The notes beneath the pieces were generated by a model that ran no database searches, had not been told where the DNA came from, and saw nothing but the letters and a program-made list of their open reading frames with translations. Below, piece by piece: positions 1-7,529 of a stretch of 64,000 nucleotides of DNA; the stretch's first letter is position 1, and every line of letters starts with the position of its first letter. The DNA is from a virus, in IMG/VR virus record IMGVR_UViG_3300008261_000001, positions 62,001-126,000 of that record; one strand, written 5' to 3'. Made by a program: the position numbers and the translations under genes.

Positions 1-23
1 AAACCGCCCTTACCCTTACCCTC

Positions 24-108
24 CATATAGATCTACCTTATCCCTTATCCTCCATATAGACCCATATCCCTTATCCGCATATAGACCCTTACCCTTATCC
101 CATATAGA
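24..108. repeat. four copies of CATATAGA in a pyrimidine-rich leader
   Basis: CATATAGA occurs at 24-31, 53-60, 78-85 and 101-108, so the copies start 29, 25 and 23 bases apart. They are separated by CCCTTATCC- and CCCTTACCC-like runs. On the minus strand this reads as TCTATATG followed by purine-rich GGATAAGGG segments. Similar TCTATATGGGG and TCTATATAAGGGG strings precede genes elsewhere (near 47090 on the minus strand and 41096 on the plus strand). It may be a tandem promoter or leader for a minus-strand gene beyond the left edge; no function is shown. Confidence 0.5.
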
Positions 109-120
109 CCGTCTTACATA

Positions 121-352
121 TGAGGATTCATCTTGCTCCTTATATACGGCTGATTGGGGTGAGTGGTTTAGTTCGAAAAGGGGTTAGGATTCTGTTAAAT
201 TTTTCAAAATGGAAACTTGGAAAAGTGGTCCTAAAAATAGTTTTGGGTAAATTTTTTTGGGTTGATTTTGAAACCCCCTATTCTGCTTGAGTGTTTATAT
301 GTGGGCGTAGGGTGTATTGGGCATAAGGTGTATTGGGCATAAGGTGTAGTAT
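121..352 (+). promoter_or_regulatory. non-coding leader with a 16-bp tandem repeat before the first gene
   Basis: No convincing gene lies in 1-352. The part from 121 is AT-rich in its middle and ends in a tandem duplication of GGTGTATTGGGCATAA (311-326 and 327-342) followed by a partial third copy. The last AAGG lies 8 bases before the ATG at 353, so the repeat unit carries and duplicates the ribosome-binding site. A promoter is likely here but no clear -35/-10 pair stands out. Confidence 0.4.
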
Positions 353-784
353 ATGAGAGCAAAGACGACAAAGAACAGTGGGGGGGAGAGGGTGTGGGAG
401 GGTTGGGTATTGGATAAGTCTATATTGCTGTCGGGGGTGTTTGATTATGATTTAGCGTTGGGTTTGTATGAGGACATAGTGTGTGGTTTGGAGGAGTCTA
501 ATTTAAAGTTGAGGGGTAGTGGAGGTGGGGACAAGTACAAGATAAGGGAGTTTGTGGTGGGTAGTAGGGTTGTGAGGCAGGAGAGTTTGGAGTTATCGAT
601 GAGGATTTACTTAGTGCGGTCGAGTTTATTTGGTGGTGCTATATGTTATGACATAATGGTGGTGGGAGAGTTTGAGGATGAGGGTATGTTATCGGTATCG
701 GGTAAGAGGTTAGATTTGCCGATGGTGGAGGACTCTATATGGGTGGACATAAGGGTATGTTGGAGGAGTTTGGGAGGTGAGTAG
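353..784 (+). CDS. small protein, first of three paralogues, unknown function
   Basis: I do not recognise this 143-residue protein. It is the first of three adjacent genes sharing a layout: a G-x-R-x-W motif near the start, a GL-E-x-x-hydrophobic helix around residue 45, and a C-terminal W-x-x-IR-x-x-W motif. Identity to the other two is low and rests mostly on those landmarks. The coding strand is G-rich and very poor in C, unlike the replication genes, so codon choice is skewed to GTG, GGG, AGG and TTG. It begins after a duplicated AAGG-containing repeat and ends just before the ribosome-binding site of the next gene. No signal peptide or membrane segment is evident. A small accessory early protein is possible but unsupported. 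Confidence 0.6.
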   Translation: MRAKTTKNSGGERVWEGWVLDKSILLSGVFDYDLALGLYEDIVCGLEESNLKLRGSGGGDKYKIREFVVGSRVVRQESLELSMRIYLVRSSLFGGAICYDIMVVGEFEDEGMLSVSGKRLDLPMVEDSIWVDIRVCWRSLGGE

Positions 785-800
785 TTGGGAGGTGACTAAG

Positions 801-1139
801 ATGAACGAGGTAGGGGAGAGGGTATGGAGGGAGGAGTGGGTGTGGGTTTTTGTAAGTTCTCATTTTACGGTAGAGAAGAGGGAGTATGTATTACACCGAG
901 GGTTGAGGGAGGCTGGGTTTGAGTTATTTTCGCCTGTGGGGGGATTTATTTACGAGTTGGGTGTGTTAGTGGGTGGGGAGCCGAGGTATATAAGGGTGTG
1001 TGGTCTTGAGTCGGATGGTGGACTTGAGATAGGGATATACAATAAGTGGGATTTATTAGTTCGTGGTGAGTTAAGTGGGGGGGAGTGGGGGCTTTTATGG
1101 GAGCGTATAAGGGGGTTATGGGTGAGTAGTTTTGTATAA
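801..1139 (+). CDS. small protein, second paralogue, unknown function
   Basis: This 112-residue protein resembles its downstream neighbour clearly: both end in a block of the form YNKWD-hydrophobic-hydrophobic-x-R-x-EL, then W-x-x-LWERIR-x-LW. I chose the ATG at 801 over an in-frame GTG at 777 because a strong Shine-Dalgarno GGAGGTGA lies 5 bases before it. Tryptophan content is unusually high. The coding strand is almost devoid of C. No known domain or membrane segment is visible. It lies 16 bases after the previous stop and 24 bases before the next start, so the three paralogues probably form one short operon. Confidence 0.65.
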   Translation: MNEVGERVWREEWVWVFVSSHFTVEKREYVLHRGLREAGFELFSPVGGFIYELGVLVGGEPRYIRVCGLESDGGLEIGIYNKWDLLVRGELSGGEWGLLWERIRGLWVSSFV

Positions 1140-1163
1140 GGGGCTTGGTAAGGAGGTTAGAGC

Positions 1164-1535
1164 ATGAGAAATGTTACGGAGAGAGACTTAGAGACTGGGA
1201 AGCGTAGGTGGAAAAGTGAAGTTTGTTATTTATTGGATGAGGGTGCGTTTATTTTAGTGTTGGATGTGTTGCACGAGGGTTTATTGGAGTCAGGTTTTAA
1301 GAAGTTAAATGTGGGTGGTTTTGAGTATGAGTTAGTGACAGCGGATGGGGAGTATTGGATAAGGTTGAGTTTGAAAGAGAATTCTTTGTTGGAGGTGAGT
1401 TTGTATAACAAGTGGGACATATTGGGTCGGGTGGAGTTGGAGAGAAAAGATTGGATAAGTTTATGGGAGCGTATAAGGGATTTGTGGGAGTGGGTATTGA
1501 GGTTTGCGGCGAATAAGTATCCGAACAATAAATGA
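1164..1535 (+). CDS. small protein, third paralogue, unknown function
   Basis: This 123-residue protein is the closest relative of the gene before it, sharing the YNKWDI segment near residue 80 and the LWERIR-DLW helix near residue 105. Its start has an excellent Shine-Dalgarno (AAGGAGG, 7 bases before ATG). The N-terminal half, with an FILVLDVLHEGL helix and a GGFEYEL strand, matches the same positions in the second paralogue. It converges on the minus-strand gene ending at 1543, only 7 bases away. The family is unknown to me. Tandem paralogues of this size are typical of phage accessory clusters, where duplicates diverge under selection. Confidence 0.65.
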   Translation: MRNVTERDLETGKRRWKSEVCYLLDEGAFILVLDVLHEGLLESGFKKLNVGGFEYELVTADGEYWIRLSLKENSLLEVSLYNKWDILGRVELERKDWISLWERIRDLWEWVLRFAANKYPNNK

Positions 1536-1542
1536 TCGGGGT

Positions 1543-2457
1543 TTAGGCTAGTTCAGCGAGGGATTTTTGGATAGAGGCGATAACGCCTTTGGTTTCGACC
1601 TTGTAGATAAGTTCGAGGGTCTCTGGGTCATTGGCGTAGAGTTCTACTGCCTTTTTAGCTCTCTTAGCCCAGTGGATATTCATATCCCATTCGACACCGC
1701 CTTCGAGGGTGACGATCTTGGATTGATCAGTACCTGTTGCTACAGCACCTGTGGCGGGGGTGGATTCGATAGCTTGTAGGGTTTGTAGGTCTTCGTTAGG
1801 GGTGGGGTTGTTCTCTTCTTCTAGGGGTGTGGCATCGTTTTGGTCTTCGATGACGGTCACTTTAAAGGAAGAGCGTGTGCCTTCTAGTTCTTCGAGTTTG
1901 GAGAGTTCGCGGTCTATAGCGGAGGCATCGGTGAGGATGGTCTTTTGCTTAGAGGCGGTCTTCAGTGCGGGTGTGATGGACTTAGAGGCTTGTGCTTCAG
2001 CCATAGCGTTTGTATTTGAGTCGGAGGCTGAGGAAGCCGAGGAGATAGAGGCTCCGCTTGAGTCTTTGACGAAGGACACTTCTTTGGTGTCTTCATCTGA
2101 GGACTCGACAACGATGGGGAACTTGGTAGTGGGGGCTTCTGCCTCTTCCTTTTTGACCGTGGTGACGGAGCGTTCTTCGTCATAGACGACTTGCACCTTA
2201 CTAGGTGTCTCTGCTTTGGGGGTGGGTTTAACCACCACTGGGGTTTCCTCGGTGTCGGTGGAGGGGGTCAGCCACCCTCTCTTAATGCCAGCCTTGAGTT
2301 CGGGCATATCGACATTCTGTCCGTTGAACTTAAGTGTAAAGCCATCGAACTCGACGATATCGCCCTCGTAGATGTTCCGCTCTAGGCGACCGAGGTGGAT
2401 TGTGTTCTTAGCCTTGAACTTTAGGAACTTGCCCTTAGAAAAAGATAACTCGCTCAT
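1543..2457 (-). CDS. acidic low-complexity protein at end of tail-fibre operon, unknown
   Basis: The predicted product is 304 residues from the ATG at 2457. An upstream in-frame ATG at 2472 is less likely because it has no Shine-Dalgarno, whereas GGAG lies 9 bases before 2457. Residues 1 to about 70 look like a compact beta-rich domain (KGKFLKFKAKNTIHLGR, then GDIVEFDGFTLKF). The middle, about 75-240, is low complexity, rich in Thr, Glu, Pro, Ala and Ser, and probably disordered. A final 50 residues look helical. It lies last in the minus-strand fibre operon, so a virion or assembly role is plausible, but no family is recognised. Confidence 0.6.
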   Translation of the reverse strand: MSELSFSKGKFLKFKAKNTIHLGRLERNIYEGDIVEFDGFTLKFNGQNVDMPELKAGIKRGWLTPSTDTEETPVVVKPTPKAETPSKVQVVYDEERSVTTVKKEEAEAPTTKFPIVVESSDEDTKEVSFVKDSSGASISSASSASDSNTNAMAEAQASKSITPALKTASKQKTILTDASAIDRELSKLEELEGTRSSFKVTVIEDQNDATPLEEENNPTPNEDLQTLQAIESTPATGAVATGTDQSKIVTLEGGVEWDMNIHWAKRAKKAVELYANDPETLELIYKVETKGVIASIQKSLAELA

Positions 2458-2510
2458 GTTTATGTACTCCATAGTGATGGGTGTGTGGGTTTTGTGTTAT
2501 TTATACCGAG

Positions 2511-3095
2511 CTATATCAGAGAACCTAACTCTGTTGTTTGAAGTGTATAGGTTGAGCCTTGTGATGGTCTAGCCCAAGTCACCGTAAGACCCTCACCTCC
2601 ACCATACTCCTGCATTCTCGCCCTAAACGAATACTGAGTCCCTGCTGTCAAAGAAATCGTCCCTGTCATTGGACCACTCATCCCATGACCCCCATAATAA
2701 GAGACAACAAAGTTCCCCCCTATAAACAAATCGCTTCCGTCGTCAGAGTTGATGGCGAAGGTATATGTGCCTGTCTCTTGAGGGATAAAAGTTCCCTCAG
2801 CCATGAGGGAGAAATAATCTCCTGAGGCGAGCGTCACGCCCGCATTGGTTAGGCTCGTGTAGTTGGAGAAGTTTATAGCAGGTGTGGCGTTCAGAGTTCC
2901 TTGCCAAGAAAGAGTTGTGTTCGTGTACGCTGTATCAAAAAGCCTATCGAACTGAGCGGTCGTGGAAGGGTAGCTGTCGTACTGAGTCGTGCTTCCATTT
3001 CCTGCGTGAGTCCTATAGACCTTAACGCTTAGAGAACCCTCAACGAGTCCAATACGAGCATCGCTCAGTACGCCATGTATTAATCTGATTATCAT
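2511..3095 (-). CDS. PA14-domain adhesin with MIIR leader
   Basis: This 194-residue protein starts with MIIRLIHGVLSD, the leader shared with three neighbours, then carries a PA14-like beta-barrel over residues ~45-185. Diagnostic signs are the GTYTFAINSDDGSDLFI segment (the DDGSxLxI core of PA14, which usually binds calcium and glycans) and the later FRARMQEYGGGEGLTVTW strand pair. PA14 domains in phage fibres are thought to bind surface carbohydrates. Its ATG abuts the stop of the upstream LamG gene (TAAATG), so translation is probably coupled. It is likely an accessory receptor-binding component at the distal tail; the exact ligand cannot be told. Confidence 0.75.
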   Translation of the reverse strand: MIIRLIHGVLSDARIGLVEGSLSVKVYRTHAGNGSTTQYDSYPSTTAQFDRLFDTAYTNTTLSWQGTLNATPAINFSNYTSLTNAGVTLASGDYFSLMAEGTFIPQETGTYTFAINSDDGSDLFIGGNFVVSYYGGHGMSGPMTGTISLTAGTQYSFRARMQEYGGGEGLTVTWARPSQGSTYTLQTTELGSLI

Positions 3096-3830
3096 TTAGT
3101 GTCCATAAGGTGTCTTGGTGGCATCGTAGAAATCAGTAACCTCTGTACTTGATAAGGCTTTATTCCACACATGGAAAGCCCCTAGTCTAAATATAGACCC
3201 TGCACCGCTACCCATATGCGTGCTAGTTGGATACCCAAGCGTGTAGTACAACCCCACGCTACTTGTATTGTAAGGGGTCTGTCTTGCTTTCACGAGGCTT
3301 CCTGCAAGCTGTCCGTTTACATAACCCCTCAGAGTCGTGCCGTCATACACGAAGCCTACCAAATGCCAAGCGTTCAACCCCGCACTCACAGACGAACTTA
3401 CCCAATAACCACTTCCTATCGTGTATGGCCAGACAGAAAAGTGAGGGGTGCCACTTATCCACTCTATCTGAGAGTCAAACCAAGAACTATCAGGTGCGGT
3501 TGTCCCTTGCTCCGATAAAATCACACCGTTCGTTGTCGGATAAACCCAAGTCAAAACAGAAATAATCGTAGAGGTATTAGGGGGGGATAGATAGGGGTTC
3601 AGATTGGTCGTGGTGCGTACATAATTTGAAGTGCTACTATCCAAGCTCAAGTAGTTGGGCGTACCGCTGGTGTAAGGAACGCTCCCCACGAGTAATCCGT
3701 TATTTGTCCCATCAAGGTCGGTGATTGCAGTACCCGTTCCCCCATAGGAAGAAAGATTTTGAATATCCCAAGAGGTGATAAGCTCCCCTAGTTTTCTCGC
3801 TAACGCCCCATGAAGAACACGGATTATCAT
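3096..3830 (-). CDS. LamG/concanavalin-like lectin adhesin with MIIR leader
   Basis: This 244-residue protein has the MIIRVLHGALA leader followed by a LamG/pentraxin-type jelly-roll over residues ~40-235. Recognisable strands include the ISVLTWVYPTTNGVILSEQG segment, AWHLVGFVYDGTTLRGYVNGQLAG (the classic W-x-x-V-x-x-x-YDG-x-x-x-x-x-Y-x-NG core) and a closing FRLGAFHVWNKALSSTEV strand. LamG folds in phage tails bind host polysaccharide. The start codon overlaps the previous stop as ATGA (3827-3830), so translation is coupled. It is related to both halves of the two-LamG protein encoded just upstream, suggesting duplication within the fibre locus. Confidence 0.8.
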   Translation of the reverse strand: MIIRVLHGALARKLGELITSWDIQNLSSYGGTGTAITDLDGTNNGLLVGSVPYTSGTPNYLSLDSSTSNYVRTTTNLNPYLSPPNTSTIISVLTWVYPTTNGVILSEQGTTAPDSSWFDSQIEWISGTPHFSVWPYTIGSGYWVSSSVSAGLNAWHLVGFVYDGTTLRGYVNGQLAGSLVKARQTPYNTSSVGLYYTLGYPTSTHMGSGAGSIFRLGAFHVWNKALSSTEVTDFYDATKTPYGH

Positions 3831-5203
3831 GAGGGGTACTTATCCTTGTCGTTGTTGTAGTTCGCTAAGACTTCCGCCCCACTCAGAGCCTTACTATAAA
3901 TCCGTACCACCCCCACATCTCCATTCAGATATTGGCTGTACTCCCCATTGTTATAGCTCCCTATGTACAAGCCATTAGCCGTATTGAGTATGCTCGTGTA
4001 GCTCATAGCCGATGAGGTGTGTTCCACCCCATTTATGTAGAGATACATAAGATTATTCGTGTTATCAATCACGCCCACCACTTGATACCAAGTGCCTGTG
4101 GTGGCTTGGTATCCACTTGTGCTTGTAGCGGCAGAGCCGTTACCCACCTCAAGTCTGATTAGTCCTGAAGCGTTGCACCTGACTCCATAAGACACATCAG
4201 CCGAAGCCCCGCCATTATCAAACTTTCCAATCACCACCGCGTTTTGGATAACGGAGAGTCTTACCCATATCTCTATTGAGAAATCCCCCCCCGCTGGCTC
4301 TAGGAGGGCACTATCCGCTATGGCAATCTGAGAGCTAGAACCGTTGAAGCTGAAATAAGTTCCATTATCCACCACATTGCTCATCGTTCCCGTGAGCGTA
4401 TTAGGGGCAAGATTAAAGATAGAGTTCCCTGCATTTGGATAAGAGTATGAGTTGGAAGGCTCATAATAAAGCACAAGGGATTCGGTGATAAGGGGGGCGA
4501 TATTTCCTGCTCTAGCCGCGTAGTTTCGATAAACCTCCGAGTCTGAGAGGGCTACACTATATATGCGGATAATGCCTATCCGCCCATCGAAGTAAGTCCC
4601 ATCACCCTGATCGGTGGTGTCCTGAGAGCCAAAGTTCATGTAGAGGTTATTGGGTGATGTGTCCTCTGGAGAGTCCCAATTCACATTAACTGACCCTGCA
4701 AGGCTTCCATCTAGATAACCCTTCAGAGTCGTGCCGTCATAGGTCAATACGACTTGGTGCCACGCATTGAAGGATATATTAGATGTCGGACCTGTAGAGG
4801 TTATGGCGGATCCGTTCCAAAGACCATACTCAACCTTGCCCGCTACTATTTCTAAAGCTGAGTGGTGATACGCGGAGTTGGGGGTTTGCTGTGCGTTGTA
4901 CTGATACACCACACCATTTGCGGTGGGGTATATCCAAACCTCAGTTGTGTGTGTTTCTGTTAAGTACGCAGCCAGATTCTGAGTGGATATATTGTCGTTT
5001 GAGAAAGTGAGATAGTTAGTGGTGAACACAGGCGAGCCTGTTATGTCTCCATGAAGAAAGTTCCCTGAAATATCAGAGATAGTCGCACCTGAGTCCTTGT
5101 TGTAGGAGTTCTCATTAAAGGTGGAGAAATACACCACCAAGTTATTAAGGATAACGGACTGCTGAATAGCGGATATTATCCCATTGAGTGCTTTGATTAT
5201 CAT
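3827..5203 (-). CDS. double LamG-domain adhesin with MIIK leader
   Basis: This 458-residue protein begins MIIKALNGIIS and contains two LamG-like jelly-rolls, roughly residues 40-235 and 245-455. Each has the diagnostic core: AWHQVVLTYDGTTLKGYLDG in the first and TWYQVVGVIDNTNNLMYLYINGVEH in the second. Each closes with a GIIRIYSVALSDSEV- or GVVRIYSKALSGAEV-type strand. It overlaps the upstream 117-residue gene as ATGA. The first LamG is closer to the single-LamG neighbour than to its own second domain by eye, fitting repeated duplication and reshuffling. Probable role: carbohydrate-binding adhesin on the tail. No signal peptide is expected or seen. Confidence 0.8.
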   Translation of the reverse strand: MIIKALNGIISAIQQSVILNNLVVYFSTFNENSYNKDSGATISDISGNFLHGDITGSPVFTTNYLTFSNDNISTQNLAAYLTETHTTEVWIYPTANGVVYQYNAQQTPNSAYHHSALEIVAGKVEYGLWNGSAITSTGPTSNISFNAWHQVVLTYDGTTLKGYLDGSLAGSVNVNWDSPEDTSPNNLYMNFGSQDTTDQGDGTYFDGRIGIIRIYSVALSDSEVYRNYAARAGNIAPLITESLVLYYEPSNSYSYPNAGNSIFNLAPNTLTGTMSNVVDNGTYFSFNGSSSQIAIADSALLEPAGGDFSIEIWVRLSVIQNAVVIGKFDNGGASADVSYGVRCNASGLIRLEVGNGSAATSTSGYQATTGTWYQVVGVIDNTNNLMYLYINGVEHTSSAMSYTSILNTANGLYIGSYNNGEYSQYLNGDVGVVRIYSKALSGAEVLANYNNDKDKYPS

Positions 5204-5553
5204 AGGTTCTTATCTATGTGCTGTATGAGAAACCATTGGGGATTACCCAAAGCATTAAATCCTGCAATAACTCCTATTACCCCATAATCTCTCGTAATGG
5301 TGTCTGAGGCTGCCCCATCTATATTATAAGTCGTTGGACTATGCACGCATTGGATAATCACATTTGAAGTATGTGCTGCCCCTAGCTTGATGTAATAACA
5401 CCGACCTCTTACGGAGGCGATAGTGGGGTCGGGAAGATTAATCGTCTGTCCATTCTGAGCAATGTAAAAGAAATCAGTAGAGGTTAGCTGATAGGGGTCT
5501 GAGTTGGTTGCGGTTCTTATGGGGTGGAGATTAGAATCTACTTTGAAGGTCAT
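5200..5553 (-). CDS. small fibre-associated domain protein
   Basis: This 117-residue protein is a stand-alone copy of the N-terminal domain of the fibre protein at 7530-8726. Both share a spaced pattern: D-x-N-L-x-P near the start, SDPY, then GQTI-x-LP, GR followed by KLG-x-A-x-TS, and a late TI-x-G / ITxDYG segment. The fold is probably a small beta-sandwich seen as a repeat in phage fibre tips, but I cannot name the family. A Shine-Dalgarno GAGAGGCG precedes the ATG. It sits between two LamG adhesin genes and its stop overlaps the next start, so it is most likely a structural linker or fibre-tip subunit. Confidence 0.65.
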   Translation of the reverse strand: MTFKVDSNLHPIRTATNSDPYQLTSTDFFYIAQNGQTINLPDPTIASVRGRCYYIKLGAAHTSNVIIQCVHSPTTYNIDGAASDTITRDYGVIGVIAGFNALGNPQWFLIQHIDKNL

Positions 5554-5566
5554 GGTTCATCGCCTC

Positions 5567-6259
5567 TCACATGGTGGGGTAGCTGAAGGCTGTCCAAGAG
5601 ACACCCGTATTAGTGACGGTCTTATTCAGTCCGCTAGAGTCTGAAGAAACGCTTCCGCTCGTGGTTGCGAGGAGCAGGAGTTTGGTGTTGGCTACAGGAG
5701 AAATAGGTGTTTTAGGGGGGGTGAACGCCCCTGTGTAAAGAGCGGTGCCTTTGACCCAATGGAAGTTGGTTAAGTATCCACCGAAAGAAGCGTCTGCTGA
5801 GAGAGACAGCTCATTTCCAATAGTGAGAGAGTTAACGGACTCTGAGAAGTTGGTGGAGTTTGCGATAGACCCTATCTGGGTGCCATTCTTGAAGGCTCTC
5901 AGAGTTCCGCTTGAGCGAGACACAGCGAAGTGAACCCATTGGTTCTTAAAAGTTCCTGGTGAAAACCCTATGGCACTACCGCCTGCCCAAAAGTAGAAGA
6001 CCCCACCCTCTAAAGATACGCCTATGTTTGCACTTGGATAAGTTCCCATAGAGAACACACGAGGGAAAGCATTTGAGTCAGTCTGATACTGCCACCACTC
6101 TATGGTGAAGTCGCCTGAACCCATACGCAAATCGGCATCGTTGGCTACGACTAAATAATCTGAAGTCGAGCCATTGAAGTTCATAGTCCCCACAAGGGCA
6201 GGGGGTGTCTCGACAGTAAGGGTGTCAGAAACGATTCCATGTAGGGCTCTGATTATCAT
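5567..6259 (-). CDS. LamG-domain adhesin with MIIR leader
   Basis: The 230-residue product has the leader MIIRALHGIVSD and a LamG/concanavalin-like jelly-roll over residues ~25-200. Key segments are FNGSTSDYLVVANDADLRMG, GDFTIEWWQYQTD, WVHFAVSRSSGTLRAFKNG and an LTIGNELSL strand. This subtype, with FTIEWW and FTPP near the end, is common in phage tail fibres and virion adhesins. There is no strong Shine-Dalgarno; the start lies 6 bases after the stop of the upstream fibre gene, so translational coupling is likely. It is probably part of the adhesin set that decorates the fibre tips. Confidence 0.8.
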   Translation of the reverse strand: MIIRALHGIVSDTLTVETPPALVGTMNFNGSTSDYLVVANDADLRMGSGDFTIEWWQYQTDSNAFPRVFSMGTYPSANIGVSLEGGVFYFWAGGSAIGFSPGTFKNQWVHFAVSRSSGTLRAFKNGTQIGSIANSTNFSESVNSLTIGNELSLSADASFGGYLTNFHWVKGTALYTGAFTPPKTPISPVANTKLLLLATTSGSVSSDSSGLNKTVTNTGVSWTAFSYPTM

Positions 6260-6265
6260 GTGCAG

Positions 6266-7492
6266 TTATCCAATAATCATCCAATGAAGGACACAAGTCT
6301 GAACAGCACCTGTCGTGTTATTCACACCCAAATCCACTATGAAGTTAGCTCCACCATTTATTTCTCTAATCACAGGACTTCGTGTGACTAAGAATAGAGC
6401 GTCATTAGGGGCTTGTAGCGTGACTTGTATCATGCTATTCGCCCCTATAAACGCACCTACTACAGTCTGTTGGATAACGGCATTTACGCCTATACCCACA
6501 TTAAAGCTCTGCCTTCCATAAGCATTAGAGACAACCACACTACTAGATACCGAGAGGACTCCATCTTGAACATAATCTAAAAGATGAAGCTCTTTATTTA
6601 CCAAGACCGCCCCATTAGTCGCTCCCGCATTACCTGTTCCCGGTGTGAGTTCTATATCGCCTGCTGTGTGACCCGCACCCCTTCCTTCTCCGCCATTTAG
6701 ATTTACTGACCCCCCATTAGACACAGCGATGAACCCCCCAATACCACCACCAGAAATATTGACGCTCCCTGCGGTTGCATCCACATTGTCAATAACGGGG
6801 CCTGCCAGCAAGTTAATATCTCCCCCACTAAACCCTGCACCCCAAACAGGTCCAGAGTAAATATTAACATCTCCCCCATCGGCAGAGGGATTATCACCCG
6901 CAGAAATAGTGATTGCTCCCGCACTCGCTACACCCCCACCACGCCCCCCATAAATCCCTATATCTCCCCCATCACCTGTAGGACTATCTGAACCTCTTAT
7001 TTCAACAGAGCCTGCGGGTCCTACCCCAAGTCCATTTCCCGATTGTATTGTGATTGAGCCACCCTGTTCCCCCTCTACTGTGGCATCACCACCCAAGATA
7101 GAAATAGATGTACCCTGTCCAAAACCCGTGACTCCATCTCCACCTACTATTTTATATTCAGAGTCTTCTAAGCCCACACTTGCTGTGTACTTGAATAGAA
7201 GTTCTCCTGTTTCTCCATCAAAATCTTCTTGAGTAATATTTCTGAACCCCTCAAGGAAAGTTGTTGAGATAAGCCCTTGATTTGAAAAAGTCCGTATCGC
7301 CCCTTGCTCATACGAGTACTGCACTTGCTCAGAGAATATTAAGTCAACATAGCCATCCACAGGGACATATTGAGGTGGCTTTCGGTTATTAACCCTTCCG
7401 TTTTGGTCTTTTCCGTCATGGACATCGGATAAGAAAATAGACGAGTTTATAGTGTTGGAGTGGGTCACTCTCAGTAAAGTTCCATATGCCAT
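6266..7492 (-). CDS. fibre protein with Gly-rich beta-helical repeats
   Basis: The 408-residue product carries a central run (about 135-310) of short repeats of the form GG-x-hydrophobic-x-hydrophobic-x-x-G, such as GGSITIQSGNG, GGDIGIYGGRG and GGDVNIYSGP. This periodicity suits a thin beta-helix or glycine-rich fibre shaft. The first ~130 residues, with GKDQNGRVNNRKPPQYVPVDG, are likely a globular attachment domain. The last ~100, with two hydrophobic beta stretches, may be a tip or trimerisation domain. It lies between the LamG gene and the 398-residue fibre gene in the same operon. Receptor-binding or fibre-shaft function is inferred from sequence style and neighbours. Confidence 0.65.
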   Translation of the reverse strand: MAYGTLLRVTHSNTINSSIFLSDVHDGKDQNGRVNNRKPPQYVPVDGYVDLIFSEQVQYSYEQGAIRTFSNQGLISTTFLEGFRNITQEDFDGETGELLFKYTASVGLEDSEYKIVGGDGVTGFGQGTSISILGGDATVEGEQGGSITIQSGNGLGVGPAGSVEIRGSDSPTGDGGDIGIYGGRGGGVASAGAITISAGDNPSADGGDVNIYSGPVWGAGFSGGDINLLAGPVIDNVDATAGSVNISGGGIGGFIAVSNGGSVNLNGGEGRGAGHTAGDIELTPGTGNAGATNGAVLVNKELHLLDYVQDGVLSVSSSVVVSNAYGRQSFNVGIGVNAVIQQTVVGAFIGANSMIQVTLQAPNDALFLVTRSPVIREINGGANFIVDLGVNNTTGAVQTCVLHWMIIG

Positions 7493-7529
7493 GACGGTCT
7501 CTCTTTAGTGGTAGGGGGAGGGGCTAGGA

